DNA of 64,000 nt, from positions 17,345,463 to 17,409,462 of the forward strand of contig NC_058137.1 in NCBI RefSeq assembly GCF_011075055.1. Direction: 5' to 3'. This DNA is from Mangifera indica (lineage: Eukaryota > Streptophyta > Magnoliopsida > Sapindales > Anacardiaceae). Position numbers and translations under genes: made by a program. Shown here piece after piece: positions 1 to 12,474 of this stretch (position 1 is its first letter; every line of letters starts with the position of its first letter). The notes beneath the pieces are model-generated. The model had not been told where the DNA came from. It ran no database searches and worked only from the letters and a program-made list of their open reading frames with translations.

Positions 1-3000
1 TGGGTAAATAATTTGCATCTAAATTCTAGAGGTGAAAAATTAAAAATTAAAAGAAAAAAGAAAAAAGACAGGGAAAAAATAGAGTGTGGTCCAAAAATGA
101 ATAAACTACCAATGGTCCCTAGCATTTATTTATTTATTTTTAATTTATGAATAAATTTCCAATATTCATGTTGTCAGAAAAGAAGAAGATTTTCAAAAAT
201 AAAAATATAAGGAATGTGGAAAAAGGAACTTGTGATCCATTAGACAAGTCCCACAGAAATCGGATTGGCTTGGCATCTGCCCAAAATGCTGAAAAAACAA
301 GAAATAGCTCTCAGTCTCAGTCTCAGTCTCAGTCTCAGTGAATGGAACAATCTAGCAAATTCTATTATTCTCCTATGGACTCCATTTGATCATTTTATAT
401 AATTTATCGGAGGATGCACGGTATCTTGTAACAAATAAAAACTTATATGCTATTATAGAACAACTCCTCAATGATATATGTAGCATGTAGATGATAGACT
501 ACACTAATTTAATCATTCTGTTTATTTCCAAATAAACAAGTCCGATTTCAATTATTATCCAGCAGCCCAGCCTCATTCATGCTAATAATGATCCTTCAGC
601 TTTTTATTTTTATTGGCTATTTCGTTAATTGGTAATTTATTTCTAAATGAAACAAACGATACAATCTATTATTAATCATCTATCACTTCAATAACAATAG
701 GCAATCCAAAGTACTGTTGACCAATTATGATTGATCGTGATGTTATAATCGTTGACTTATCATGCTTAAACATGTCAACCGACAGCTCGTTTATATTTTA
801 TGAATAATTCATATTACCGATTTCAGAACATTTCATTTTATATATAATCTTATAAATATTTATTAATAAAGAAGAATTTTTTTGTTCATCTGTATAAATT
901 ATTTTTTTTATTTGTGATAAAATAAAGTATGTGTATAAACTACCTAGATGACTTAATTAATACAAACTGAGTCATCAAATTATTCTCTACAAATGTGACA
1001 TAACTTAAACAATTATATCATATAATAAATATATTGAATATTTATATTGAATGTCATGAAATGATATTAGTGTAAATGACGATGATACTTATGATATTAG
1101 GGTATTGGTATGGATCAATAGTTAGACAATTGGTTTTTAAACATGATCAATAATGATAAGTCACATGATCATTAAATCATAGTCAATGATTTATCATAAA
1201 ATCGTACAAGTGTACGAAGTAATCATTTGACCTAAGATGTCATGGTCAACTCTAATATGAATATTCGTGATTCATATGGTATATAAATACAAGGTTAACC
1301 ACATCCCATATGACAAAACATATTAGTCATGTGTTATTTGTATATGGAGATGAATGATGAGCAAAATATGATTCGTTGACTCAAAAAATATTAAGTTCTA
1401 AATATCTACTAATTTGATCTGAATCTGAGTTTCAGAGTGAACATCGATAAATATTGAAAATCAAATCTCTAATCAAAGTATAATGTAAATCATACAAAAG
1501 ATATTTGTAATGACGTGTTTCGAATATTTCAATCGACGATTCGTAAAGAATTGAAATTAGAGCTTTGACGATCTATAAGTCCAAAATTGATTTGGATTAG
1601 ATAACGAAAGAATATTACTTACACGAAATGTACGATTGATGATATTAGGTTCAATGAAGTATTTCTTCATTATAGTTTAGATGTTATGACACATTGTTAA
1701 ATGTTTACCATAGTTGTTGAGTGTCTAGATACACTTTTCAAATCATTTGAAATGGGACTTACAGCTAAACTACAGTAAAATCAAAGAATCACACCAATAA
1801 CCAAGCTTACGAGAAGGAGAATTAATTATTCGAGGTTGGCTAATACCTTCAAAAGTATAATAAGAATTATATAAATTGTTATATGTGTGCAAAATTAACA
1901 TCTTAGAAGTTAAGATGTTAATAAGATGAAATTAATGTGACTAAAATATTTATTAAATGTATACATGCATAACAAATCTTTAAATTAATATTTTGGTGGG
2001 CCAAAAGTAGAATTTTAAAAACCTACAACTATCCACTATTATAAAAAAAAGAAGTTAGCTCATTCAAGAATAATTTAGTTTATTTAAAAAAAAAAAATTC
2101 TCATACTAAAGTTGTGAACTCTTTCCTTTCTCTCTTCTATACTTGGCCGAGGCTCGAAAAAGTTTGGTAGTAGACTTTCTTTGGAGGTTTAATAACTGGA
2201 AGACTCATTTCATCATCCTATATCCATATAAGATGCAATGAAGTAAGTAAAATGCTTATAACTTCTCTATTTTACAAATGTATGTTTTGATTCTCTCTCT
2301 TGACTTGCATATTTGTTTTACATATATTCTCTTTATTCAATCTTTCATTGACAACTTAACAAGAGTTGTTAACTGAACAAACTTTTTAACACGATTTAAA
2401 ATCTCCTAAGTAGTGTCTTCACAAAACTTTAACAAGTCAATCCGGGTGTATTTATGGGTTACCCATAAAATTACATGTTTTATATTTTTAAATTTTTAAT
2501 ATTTTTAATTATTTTTAATTTTTATTATTTTTATCAAACTAACCTGTGAGACTTGACCCAAGGTTCTCAACACATCCAATCTAGCCCATGAGCTTAACCC
2601 ATCTTATAATTTTATGATTTTAGCATTTTATTTTTATTTATTTATTTACTATGTCAAATAAATTTCAAAATCTTCAATCCCTAGTAGTTTGAGTGAAATT
2701 CAACTGAGAAAAGAGTAAATAAGTTGTTAGGGTCACTAACTATATAAAAAAAAAAATCATCTTTCCAAAAAAATCATTTATAATTTTACTTCTAGAATAA
2801 ACACTAATATTTCAAATTAAGAGAAAGAATAAATCATGTTTCTAAAATCCAAACTTTTGATGAAAAAATAATTACAGTTCTAATCAAATCAGCTCCCATG
2901 ATTTAAAAAAAAAATTACACAATAACATTCCAAATTAATAATTTCACATATAATATTCTCCGCCTCTTCTTTTTTTCCTCCCTCCCTTTTTCTCTTTTCC

Positions 3001-4031
3001 ACTTTCATTTTTCGATTCCTTTTTTGTTTCAAATTCAAATCTAAAGGGGCACACGCACGGAATTCTTTAATCAAAAAATAAAATTATTTTTAATAATTTG
3101 TCCCTAGTCCCTACCTATCTTCATTAAGCTTCAAATTTTGATTTTCCAGTTATAGAAGAATATGTTTTAGATTCAATCATTTAAGCTATACAATCACCAT
3201 GTATCATATTTATGTATCAATAAAATGACTATTTCTGTCTTATTTGCATGCATACTTTATCTTAAATATGAATATCCTTAAAATAATAAAACCATAATAT
3301 GAGGATTAAACGTCTGTTGATTGTGAAGATCATATAAACATATTAAGTAATCATTCCTAAAACATTAGTAACTATAGTATTATCAAGATCAAGAATAAAT
3401 AAATATGGTACAACTATCATAGTATTGTATGACTCTATTGAAAAGTAGTGACATATTTTACATATCACAGTTGAATCTTGATAGTCTAATACAACACGTG
3501 AGTGCCTGCGGTATGCAAGTTCATTGGACTAACACAACAAAGAATTTAATGAAGATGGTAATTCCAGTGTCCATGAAACAAATTATCTAATGAATGGTAC
3601 TACATGTGATATTTAGACTTACGATCACTAAAGCATTTTATGCACCAATCCTTTAATTTAGGCCTATCAAAATAGTAATTATTGGCTTCAATCAGAAGTG
3701 TACTAAGGTTATGTATGGATCAACACATGATTCATCATTTTCGGATATGGAAAAAAATATCTCAATATGCAATTTGATGGATGACAATAACCTTCAAAAT
3801 CTATGAGTATAGTGGGATTGAGTTGACACTCAATCCATTTCTTTTAGGTCATTGATCCAAAAAGTCAATACTTATAAATCAATGGGTTGTAACACTTATT
3901 TTTATATACATACACTAGAGAAAATATGGATCTAAAAAGATATGTTAACTTAAAACTTCTATAGCAACCATACAACCAAATTTAAAGCATGAAACATAAA
4001 ACTTGAAATACATGCACAAAGGTGTCTCAAA
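1..4031. other. AT-rich intergenic DNA, no gene recognised
   Basis: No reading frame here resembles a known protein. The frames at 147-341 and 2889-3074 (- strand) are short and low-complexity. The stretches 1070-1830 and 3300-3930 are less AT-rich and have the look of old LTR sequence, but I find no paired terminal repeat, primer-binding site or coding remnant that would support this. Confidence 0.6.
309..338. repeat. TCTCAG hexanucleotide microsatellite
   Basis: Five perfect head-to-tail copies of TCTCAG. Probably length-variable among individuals. It accounts for the Ser-Gln repeat at the end of a spurious 64-residue frame. Confidence 0.9.
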
Positions 4032-5400
4032 TAGGCATGGTTAGGCTGGGCTGAGCCTTAGACCCGTACAGTGATAGGCCTTCGGGTTAGGTCAGCCCAC
4101 ATAATTTTTAAGGCCCAAGCCTCAACCCTATATATAGGGTACGATCGAGTCGGGCCTTAATCGGGCTAGCCAATTTATTTTAAAAAAATTTAAACATAAA
4201 TTATTTTTCAATTATTAAAATTGAGAACAGTACTCTGAATATTTTATTTATAATCTTTCAATTGTAGCGAAAGAATATCGTGATTGTATGACAAAAAATA
4301 TTATAAGTTTATACAATACTACAAATAAATTAATTTACATACTATATAATTACAAACATAAATAAAATATATATAATATATTATTTATCTACTCATCCTC
4401 AATATCCAAATTTATGAATTCATTTGACATTGGATCCATTTGTAATAATTTGTAATGATAAAATTGAAATGAAAATAAAATTATAAACACAAAGAATTAT
4501 TATTTATGAATTCAGACAGTTTCTGAAAAAGAGTTGGTAAGATAAAATGAGATTGAGAATATAATGAAGGAATTGAGATTAAGAGATTTGTAAATAAAAG
4601 AAATGAAATTGAGAATACAATGATGGGCCTTCGGGCTAAGTCGGCCCATGTAATTTTTAAGGCCCAAGGCTCAACCCTATATATGGGGTACGATCGAGTC
4701 GGGCCTTAATCGGGCTGGCCAATTTTTTTTAAAAAAATTTAATAAAAAATTTAAATACAAAATATTTTTCAGTTATTAAAATTGAGAACAGTACTCCAAA
4801 CATTCTATTTATAATCTTTCAATTGTAGTGGAGGAATATCGTGATTGCATGACAAAAAATATTATAAGTTTATACAATACTACAAATAAATTAATTTACA
4901 TATTATATAATTACAAACATAAATAATATATATATATATCATATCATTTCTTTACTTGTCCTCAATATCCAAATTTCTTTGACATTGGATCCATTTGTAA
5001 TATTTTATAATGATAAATTGAAATGAAAATGAAATTATAAACAGAAAGAATTATTATTTATAAATTCAGACAGTTTCTGAAAAAGAGTTGATAAGAGAAA
5101 ATGAGATTGAAAATATAATAAAAAAAATTGAGATTGAGAGATTTATAAATAAAATTAGAAATATAAAATATTTGGATCGGTTTATATAGAAAAAATAAAA
5201 AAAATAAAACAATGGGAGTAGCCATTGAAGGCTTCTACCATTTTATCTTATTATTATTATTTTTAATTGTTAAACAGTGTCGAGTTGGACCGACCGACCC
5301 ATGGGCCTAATATTAAAGCCCACAACCCAACCCAGAAAGTCCATAGGTTAGGCCTGACACGCTATAAGGTCAGACTGGATTGAGCCTAACCTAAATTCTA
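4032..5400 (-). mobile_element. Non-autonomous hAT-like element with internal tandem duplication
   Basis: The two ends are GC-richer than the middle and roughly complementary: the left end reads TAGGCATGGTTAGGCTGG and the right end, read on the - strand, starts TAGAATTTAGGTTAGGCT. On the - strand the interior matches the 5' leader of the hAT transposase at 63110-63270, including a TATA-like segment and a stretch around 4480-4520 that matches 63175-63220 closely. A start codon with a few plausible residues is followed by a stop, so no transposase is encoded. An 8-bp target duplication was not convincing. I infer a deletion derivative of the hAT family seen at both ends of the window. Confidence 0.6.
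4073..5165. repeat. 549-bp tandem duplication inside the hAT-like element
   Basis: The block starting near GGCCTTCGGG at 4077 recurs at 4626, so the period is 549 bp. Both copies carry the subterminal GGCCTTAATCGGGCT block followed by the same AT-rich interior, including the GAATTCAGACAGTTTCTGAA segment (second copy has TAAATTC). The second copy runs on into the right end of the element. The copies differ by scattered substitutions and small indels, so the duplication is not recent. Confidence 0.8.
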
Positions 5401-5619
5401 GGCTAAATCACAAAATGAATAACATCATTCACTTATTCATTCAACACAAATCCAAACTCCTGCTTTGAGAGAGGTGTTTGATTTATTTTCATTCATATGA
5501 GAGGCGTTGATTGAAGTTTTAAATCAACATGCTTTGAGAGAGCTACAAAACTTTATATCCATAAATTCCTTTCAAACATTTTATGGAAATGAGTTAAGGT
5601 TGTGCACTTTTGTCTTGAA

Positions 5620-6090
5620 GTTCCATCCAAAATTATGTGTTGGTGGACTCCATCCATGATCATTGTTAAGATTGATTCTTCTAGAGTATATGCCACTTCG
5701 GAGAGTTCAATGTTGAAACATTCTAAGTAAGACTATAGGGTCTTATAAGATTTATTAGCATAGAGAATCATTTGGTCAACTGAACTTACTATAGGAATTA
5801 TGCGATGGATAATTGTTTCGATAAAGTTATGGAACTAGTGGGTACCTTGTTGGACCCTATTTTGACTCCTATAGTGACTATAACTATAGGCAGTTGTATT
5901 TGGCAAGCTCAAAAACCTGGTAGAGTTTTATAAGATCATTGAAGACATCTAAGTGATCTTATGGATCACTAACTCTATCAAATGTGACTATTAATGGTGC
6001 CTTGAAGTTGTTAGGAAATGGTGCACGACTATCCATAAGAGAGAATGAGGTATCTCTAACAGCAATTTTTGGCTCATCCTTTCAAGCAAC
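5620..6090 (-). pseudogene. Decayed Ty3/gypsy (Tat-type) gag fragment
   Basis: Read on the - strand from about 6090, the translation gives segments resembling the Tat/Ogre gag core: a stretch like SRAPFPNNFKAPLIVTFDRV, then DHLDVFNDLIKLYQ, and further on ESILTMIMDGV. This order matches the family pattern (PLPPxFKMP, DPxDHLExFKxLM, and a later xEEVxxxxMxGL-type segment). Stop codons and frameshifts break every frame. Nothing recognisable as protease or pol lies downstream, so only the gag piece survives. The similarity is from memory of the family and needs a profile search. Confidence 0.5.
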
Positions 6091-6999
6091 CAAAGCATTA
6101 AAGGCTTGCTTGAGCCCTTATAACGAGATGTCTATTTAGTTATGTTTGACCATTTTCTCGAAAAAGGCCCATTGGGCATTCAAATGGTTGAACATGTCAT
6201 GTCTTCAAGCTTGGTTGCCTGGGCATCACAACTTATAGATTATGCTTCTTGAGCCATGTCATGGTGGTAATAAGTAGCTGGTATCCTTAGAACATATGTT
6301 TCCTTCTACATATCTAGGATTAGTTTCCTTGTGCCATGAGTTAGCATTTGCATGTTGTAGGTTGGCATCTTGGAGGTGTGAGTTACATTATACACATAGT
6401 TGATTTGTGTCATCATGACGTAAGTTATAGTTTTTATGTCATTGGTTGACAATACCTTGATATGAGTTACTTTTAACACATTGGTGTCGACACCACTAAG
6501 GCACTTAATATGTTCTAGACATTGGTGATTAGCCTTGTCATGACATAAGTTAAAGGTTGCACATCGTAGTTCAATGACATCATCACTTGAGTTAAGGCTT
6601 TCATGTTGTATTTCAACACTGTGATGGGATATGAAAAGTTCATTGCATAATTTTTTTTTCATACACTGAAGAGGGGAAAAACCCTTCAACACGAAGGCAC
6701 CTTGCCATTGTCTTTATTGCTAGAGATGAGAGGTAGTTGTGTGAGAGGTTCATGACCTTGAAACTACTAGTAGTAGAAACGCTAATGGGCTGAACTAGCT
6801 TGAACCCCTTTAAAAAAACATGGCCCACAATTTTGTGAGTCATGCTAAGGCCCATTGCTATGTGGACCATGTAGAAGGTAAAGCCTACAGGTTGACCAAA
6901 CATGACCCACAAAAAATATTAAAAATAAAAATTAAAAAAGTGAAAAGACTATTAGGGGTGTTGTTAGGCAATGACTCCCTTAACAGTTCAACCCAACGA

Positions 7000-9900
7000 T
7001 AACATTTTTTTTTTGTTTTTTAATTTTATTATAAATACCCTCCTTAATTTATATTGTTTCTCACACAACTCATTTTCAACTCTCTCATCCTCAAATCGCA
7101 TTCTCAATTTCTTTATATCAATTCTCAAGTTCTTAACTCTCTCAATCAATTTTCAATTTCCAAATTATTCTATTCATTTCAATTTTAATAATTTTTTAAT
7201 TATTATATTTATTTCATTTATGTCAAAATAGATTCGAGATAAAATGAATTTAATCCTTTTGATTATTTTGAGAATAAGGAAACTTTATCTTTCAATGAAG
7301 AACCTCAGTTACATGAGCATGCACCACTCAAAAAATAGAGAAAGCAAAAATAAATGGTATGGGAGCATTTTGATTAGATTAAAGAAAATATAAGTAGTAA
7401 ATTGGTTCATCGAGCAGTGTACAAACACGGTGATTCATGTTTAGCACATGCTAGTTCAAGGGGCATCAGACATCTTCATAGGCATATTAATGAACATTGT
7501 AAAAAAAATGCCACAACACTTAAGATGACGACAACAAATTGCTTTCGCAAGATCAAAATCAGTGTGTACATCTTCTTAAGGTGATCTATTTGGTTTCGCT
7601 ATGGAAAAAATGTCCAACTTTACAAATAATCAATAAGTAATGTGAGCCCATATGGCTAGGCACGTTGTTGTCACTGATCAACCTTTTCTTATGTTGAATT
7701 AAGAGATAATATAATTTAAAATTTTGAATTAATAAAAATAAAAACTATAAATGAACTACGTAGTTTTAGTGATGTTATTTCAATGACTTTTGATTTATGG
7801 ATATCTGGTAATCAAGATTTAGGGTATATTTGTGAAACAACTTATTTTATTAAGGCCAAAAGACTTATTCCCACCCAAGGTCTAGTTTATTCCCAAATTC
7901 CCACCTACAAGGTTTTAAAATTTCAAATATCCACTTGTCATCGAACATCTGTTAAAATTCTCACTTGGTTGTAAGGGTAAAATCATTATTTTATTAATAA
8001 TATTAAAATAAATAAAATTATATCTCATTTTCTCCCTTTATTTTAAAAAACTAACAATTTTTCCCATTCAATAGTTTGAAAAGTTGCATTTTTTCCCTAC
8101 TAGGGTTTACTTTTCTTTCTCCCATTTTTTCACCACCTTTACTGATGATCCATGTGCAATCTCTTTCCCTCTTGATGATATCTCTCTTGACACTATCATC
8201 TATTGAAAACCAAAAGCCAATCGAATGAATTGTCTATCAGAAACAAAGAAGAGGAATCATCTATCGGTACTTCATTTTTTATGCACAATTCACCCATCTC
8301 CGTTGTTGCTTCATGAAGTTGGGTTGACATTTGGGTTGTCTTCTCATTGGCTTTTCATCAATCATTGGCTCATGACAACAAATCAAAGATGAAAAGCCAT
8401 CGTGCAAGAAGACAAATTGGTTCTTCATCTTCATACACAACGAAGCTACATAAGGGGCATTCTAGCCGAAGAGATAGCTTATTAGGAGGAAGAGTCTAAT
8501 GGTCTAAAGAAGGAGGCTAGAAGCAATTCTAGTGGCTGAAAATTGTTGGGCTTTAAAAAATAAACCCTAAGGGGGAAATGTAACTTTTTAAAACTTAGGA
8601 TGTGGGGAAATTGTGAGTTTTTAAAATTAAGGTGGAAAAATGAGGTGAAGTTTTATTTATTTTAATATTACCAATAAAATGATGGTTTTACTCTTATAAT
8701 TAACAAATAATTTTAAAAAAAGTTGAATATTAGGTGGATATTTAGGTTTTTGAAAGCTTGTGTGTGAAAATTGGAAAATGGACTAAATTTTGGGTGAGAA
8801 TAAGTCTTTTGGCCTTTTATTAATTCCGAGTAGCAATTATGCAAAAAAAAGAAATATTACATTTAGAGTATTAGAATATCTTTATAGTATATAATAATTT
8901 ATAAAACATTAGCTTCTTCAATGAATATAAAAAAAAAAATAAAAGTTTTTTTTTTTCTATTACATTTGATCATGCTAAATCTAGTGATAAGGTTTTGGAT
9001 TTAATGATGAATTATTTAAATTTACCTTTTGATGGAAAATCATTTCAAGTTAGATATATTTCACAAGACGAAATGAGTTTAGCAGATAATGAAATAGAAA
9101 CAATTAGACATACTATTACTTATAATTCATCATTGCATGCACATCTACAAATATATCACGAAATTTGTAAATATATGAGATCAAAAAATTATAAACTGTT
9201 GTTAAAACTTGTTAGAATTCAACTTATTTAACTTTAAATTATTGTGAAGGATATGAAACCGCAATAACCCAATATTTAAATAAACAACTAAAAGAGTATA
9301 AAAATTTGATATATTTGACTAAACATGATTGAGAAATTATATATGCTCTAATTAATATGTTAAAAAAAAAATCTACTAATCATTGTTTAGGAATTTACTA
9401 TCCTACTAGTTATTTAGTTTTATATTGTATAAAAGACATTAGTTTTCCTTTTTTAAAGAATATGGAATTATGAATTTTTTTACTTATTTCAAGACAAATG
9501 GAAGAAATTTTTTTTAAAATGTTGGAAAAAATACACCTTTAAGGGTTGAAATTTTGTGAAAAGATATAAGGAAAAATTTGTTATGGCCTCTATTATTAAC
9601 AATAGAAGATGTTAAGAATTTTTTGTTTGAAATGGATATTGCTCATGAAATTAAATGTGAAAACACAACACAACACACTTCACAATCTTGAATAAGTGTA
9701 ATAGGTTCGTCTCAAGGCAAAATGCATTAGTAATTTATCTGATGAAACGTAAGCAACCGGTAAGTTTAAGTTCTGATTTTGGTAAATTTACTGATTATAT
9801 TAGTATTGATTATTTACTTGAAATTATGGGTAAAAGTGAGTGAAAGTGAAATTATGAGTAATATTTTGATTGGAAAATACATATAAAAACTTATCTCATG

Positions 9901-10170
9901 CTTTACATTATGGCATGTGATTTACTAAAACTTTTGGTGTTTACTGTAGCATTAAAATAACCTTTTAGTACATGTGGATGTGTCTTGGATTACAAAAGGT
10001 AAAATTTACATAGAAATATGGTTAAGACTATTATGTGTATAAAAGATTAAGTGATGACAGATTTCATATAGCATAATCGAGTTGTTGAAGATATATTTAA
10101 AAACTTTAAGAATTTAGATATAGAAAATGAGTATAAATATATGATATTGATACTTGTAAATTTTATAATT
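7000..10170 (+). pseudogene. Decayed hAT-superfamily transposase gene, interrupted by a foldback element
   Basis: Pieces of a BED-finger hAT transposase appear in order. At 7390-7500 is a BED-like segment ending HLHRHINEHC, in which the usual CKHC has become YKHG. At 7760-7840 is VISMTFDLWISGNQDLGYIC, the ISLTSDLWTS..GYLC block of the family. After the insertion at 7854-8814 come the VLDLMMNYLNLPFDGK and IETIRHTITY segments (8985-9200). At 9965-10045 lies a stretch like the C-terminal FSTGGRILDxxR dimerisation block, here FSTCGCVLDYKR. Stops and frameshifts are spread throughout. The TATA-like leader at 7020-7130 resembles that of the element at 63100. Non-functional; function inferred from family motifs only. 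Confidence 0.7.
7854..8814. mobile_element. Foldback Mutator-like element, copy 1
   Basis: 961 bp bounded by near-perfect inverted ends: left GGCCAAAAGACTTATTCCCA, right the complement with one difference in the first 25 bp. It is flanked by an exact 9-bp target duplication, TTTTATTAA at 7845-7853 and 8815-8823. A 9-bp duplication is the signature of Mutator-like elements. The arms stay complementary for roughly 300 bp each (8540-8814 mirrors 7854-8110) around a central cassette that encodes nothing recognisable. It interrupts the hAT transposase relic just after its GYIC block. Confidence 0.88.
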
Positions 10171-10811
10171 GATTTTATTATTTATGTATGATTTATTTGA
10201 GAGTGGACCAAAGTCTCTGAAGATGTTTTTTAAGTAGCAATGTCCAACATTTAGATCATTGTTTGGATAACACTAGTTAGACCACTGACGAACTCATTCA
10301 ATTGGATCAAAACTTCAAGTGTAATTGGTTTTCTCCAAATGTCAGAACAAGTTAGTTCAAAAATGGAATTGAGTGATCCCAAGGTGTGAGATTGTGACTA
10401 GGGCTAGATTATTTCATTGTTTGGATCAAATTTTATTGGCAATAAGAAAAAGTTAAGCCATTTCGTTTGGGACAGCTACACGTTTGTCATTATCGATACC
10501 TCTAATTTTAATGTGAAATATGTTTACACGTTCACTGGTGTCAAATTGTTATTTCTTTTATTTAATTGTACATAAAATGTAATTAGAAATGTATAATTTA
10601 GTCATATCATACGAGACTCGACCACCTCCTATTATTTGTCTTCAAGCAAATATGAGTCAATTTACTTAAAATTGATTGATGAAGTTTATAATTTCTCATG
10701 TATTTTATATATATATATACACACACACACATAAACATATATGTAGGATAATTTGTCTAAACAAAAATCATGAAAGTTCTAATGTAAACATAATATTTTG
10801 GTATTATTTTA
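10171..10811. other. Intergenic, nothing recognised
   Basis: No protein similarity seen. It includes a (TA)n-(CA)n microsatellite at about 10706-10731. Confidence 0.55.
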
Positions 10812-11612
10812 TAAGTTAAAGAATTTTTTCATCAAAGTTTTAATGTAAAGATAAATATATACACAAAGTTTTAAAAACTCAAACACCTACCATAACATAA
10901 TTTTTATTAAAAATTTCAGTTAGGATTAGAGGTAAAACTATAATTTGCTAAACAAATTTAAAAAATTAACATTTTATCATATTTTTTTCTCCAAGTTTAA
11001 AAATCTTATAATTTTTCTCCATCGAAAGTTTTTAAGTTTTGAAAAGTGATCATTTTATTCCTCAAATTCTTAGATTTTCTTTCTCTTTTCTCCAACAACA
11101 ACGACTATATAAAGATGAAATAAAAAGCTGACAGACAAATCTTCTTCTCTCTCAATGAAGAGAAGTTATCTCTTTGTCAATAAAGACAGAGATGAAGAGG
11201 TGTCGTCTCTTCATCTCTGATGACAAAGAGAAAATGTCTCTTCGCTGATGTCCAGGAAGAGAAGAAGAGACATCGATGAAGATTCATCTGCTAGGGATAA
11301 TCATCGAATCTCTGTCTTGTCTTTAGATAGTCGTCGGAGAGAGGAGAAAGAAAACCTAAGTATTTGGGGGTGAATGGTCATTTTTTAAAACTTGAAAATT
11401 TTGGATGAAAGGAGCGAATTATGAGATTTTTAAACTTGGGAAAGAAAATATGATAAAACTTTAATCTTTTTAGTAAATGATAGTTTTATCTTTAATTCTA
11501 ACTAAGATTTTTAACAAAAATTGGGTTTTGGAGAAGTGTTTAAGTTTTTAAAATCTTACAAATATATGTTTATCCTTGTATTAAAATTTGGGTGGGAAAT
11601 AATTAATTGGCA
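10812..11612. mobile_element. Foldback Mutator-like element, copy 2 (degenerate)
   Basis: The right end reads TTTGGGTGGGAAATAATTAA followed by TTGGC, a decayed version of the family terminus. The right arm (11350-11612) is complementary to the left arm (10812-11080), for example AAAACTTAAACACT-like sequence on both sides. The centre at 11100-11330 is rich in GAAGAG/CTCTTC motifs, like the centre of the copy at 26085. The left terminus and target duplication are eroded, so the edges are approximate. Confidence 0.55.
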
Positions 11613-12119
11613 TATTTTATATTGACCTTTTATATATCAAGTAAAAAGGTTATGTAATGGTGAATCATATCAAGACAATAAAGAGGAGGTCAGAAGTCCC
11701 ATTAAGATGCAGTAATTTTAATATTTAATTTGATATAAATGATTTGTTAGTTTATAATAACTTATTCCATCTAAATTATTGGATTATTTGATTAAATGAT
11801 TTATTATGACATGTTAAAAGATAGTTTATGTGAATAATCTAATTATATATTATAATAATATTTCTCAAGTATTATAGTTACAATCCAAAAGCGAGGAAAA
11901 TACTAAGATTAGCTTCTTTTGAATTATTGGATTTAATTAATTTTTTTTTTATATTTGTTTAATTATATAGCTTGATAAATTTTAAAATTCCTAAAACCTT
12001 AAAGAGATTAGTATTTAACCAACAATATAATTTAAATTATTCTACTTCAATTGTCAAGTCATTTTTATATATAATTCCATGATTTCATCGATTTTTTTAG
12101 ATTAATTTTATTTAGTTGA

Positions 12120-12470
12120 TGTAGAAATTCTTAAATAGAATATGATTTATAACTTTATATGAAGTATAGAGATACCATCTTCCCGTTTTTCTATATGGAT
12201 TTAGTTGATGTACATAAGTTGTTTAATAAGACATAATCTTCTTTGTCATATATGATTGAAAGAACCTTTGGCACATTAATCAGAAAACTGAAAAATTTTG
12301 GACAAAATGTCATACATTAATTTCAAGCATCAAGTTTCAATTGATACAACAACTATGATAGTTCACAATTTCATGTGTAAAAAAGTTATTGAAGAATCTG
12401 ACTTTGAAATATATAATGTTAATCATGATGATATAGTTTTTGTAAAGCAAAAGGTTACAAGTGTTTATGA
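12120..12470 (+). pseudogene. PIF/Harbinger transposase, C-terminal remnant
   Basis: Across two frames the sequence reads HKLFNKT.SSLSYMIERTFG (12210-12270), then after a frameshift MSYINFKHQVSIDTTTMIV and HNFMCKKVIEE (12305-12400). This is the end of the DDE domain of PIF/Harbinger nucleases (LFNxRHSSLRNxIERxFGxLKxRFPIL ... PYxFxTQxxIVIAxxxLHNFIR). The catalytic region upstream is lost. The relic is cut off near 12470, where Tat-type pol begins, so the later event was either insertion of the gypsy element or a deletion. Confidence 0.65.
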
Positions 12471-12474
12471 TGTC

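Noticed and set aside
4024..5408. 8-bp target duplication for the hAT-like element at 4032-5400
   Set aside because: The flanking octamers match at only about five positions, which is near chance for this composition.
6306..6912. Two - strand frames of 128 and 90 residues
   Set aside because: They are Met/His-rich with no known domain and sit upstream of the gag relic; most likely chance frames in decayed transposon DNA.
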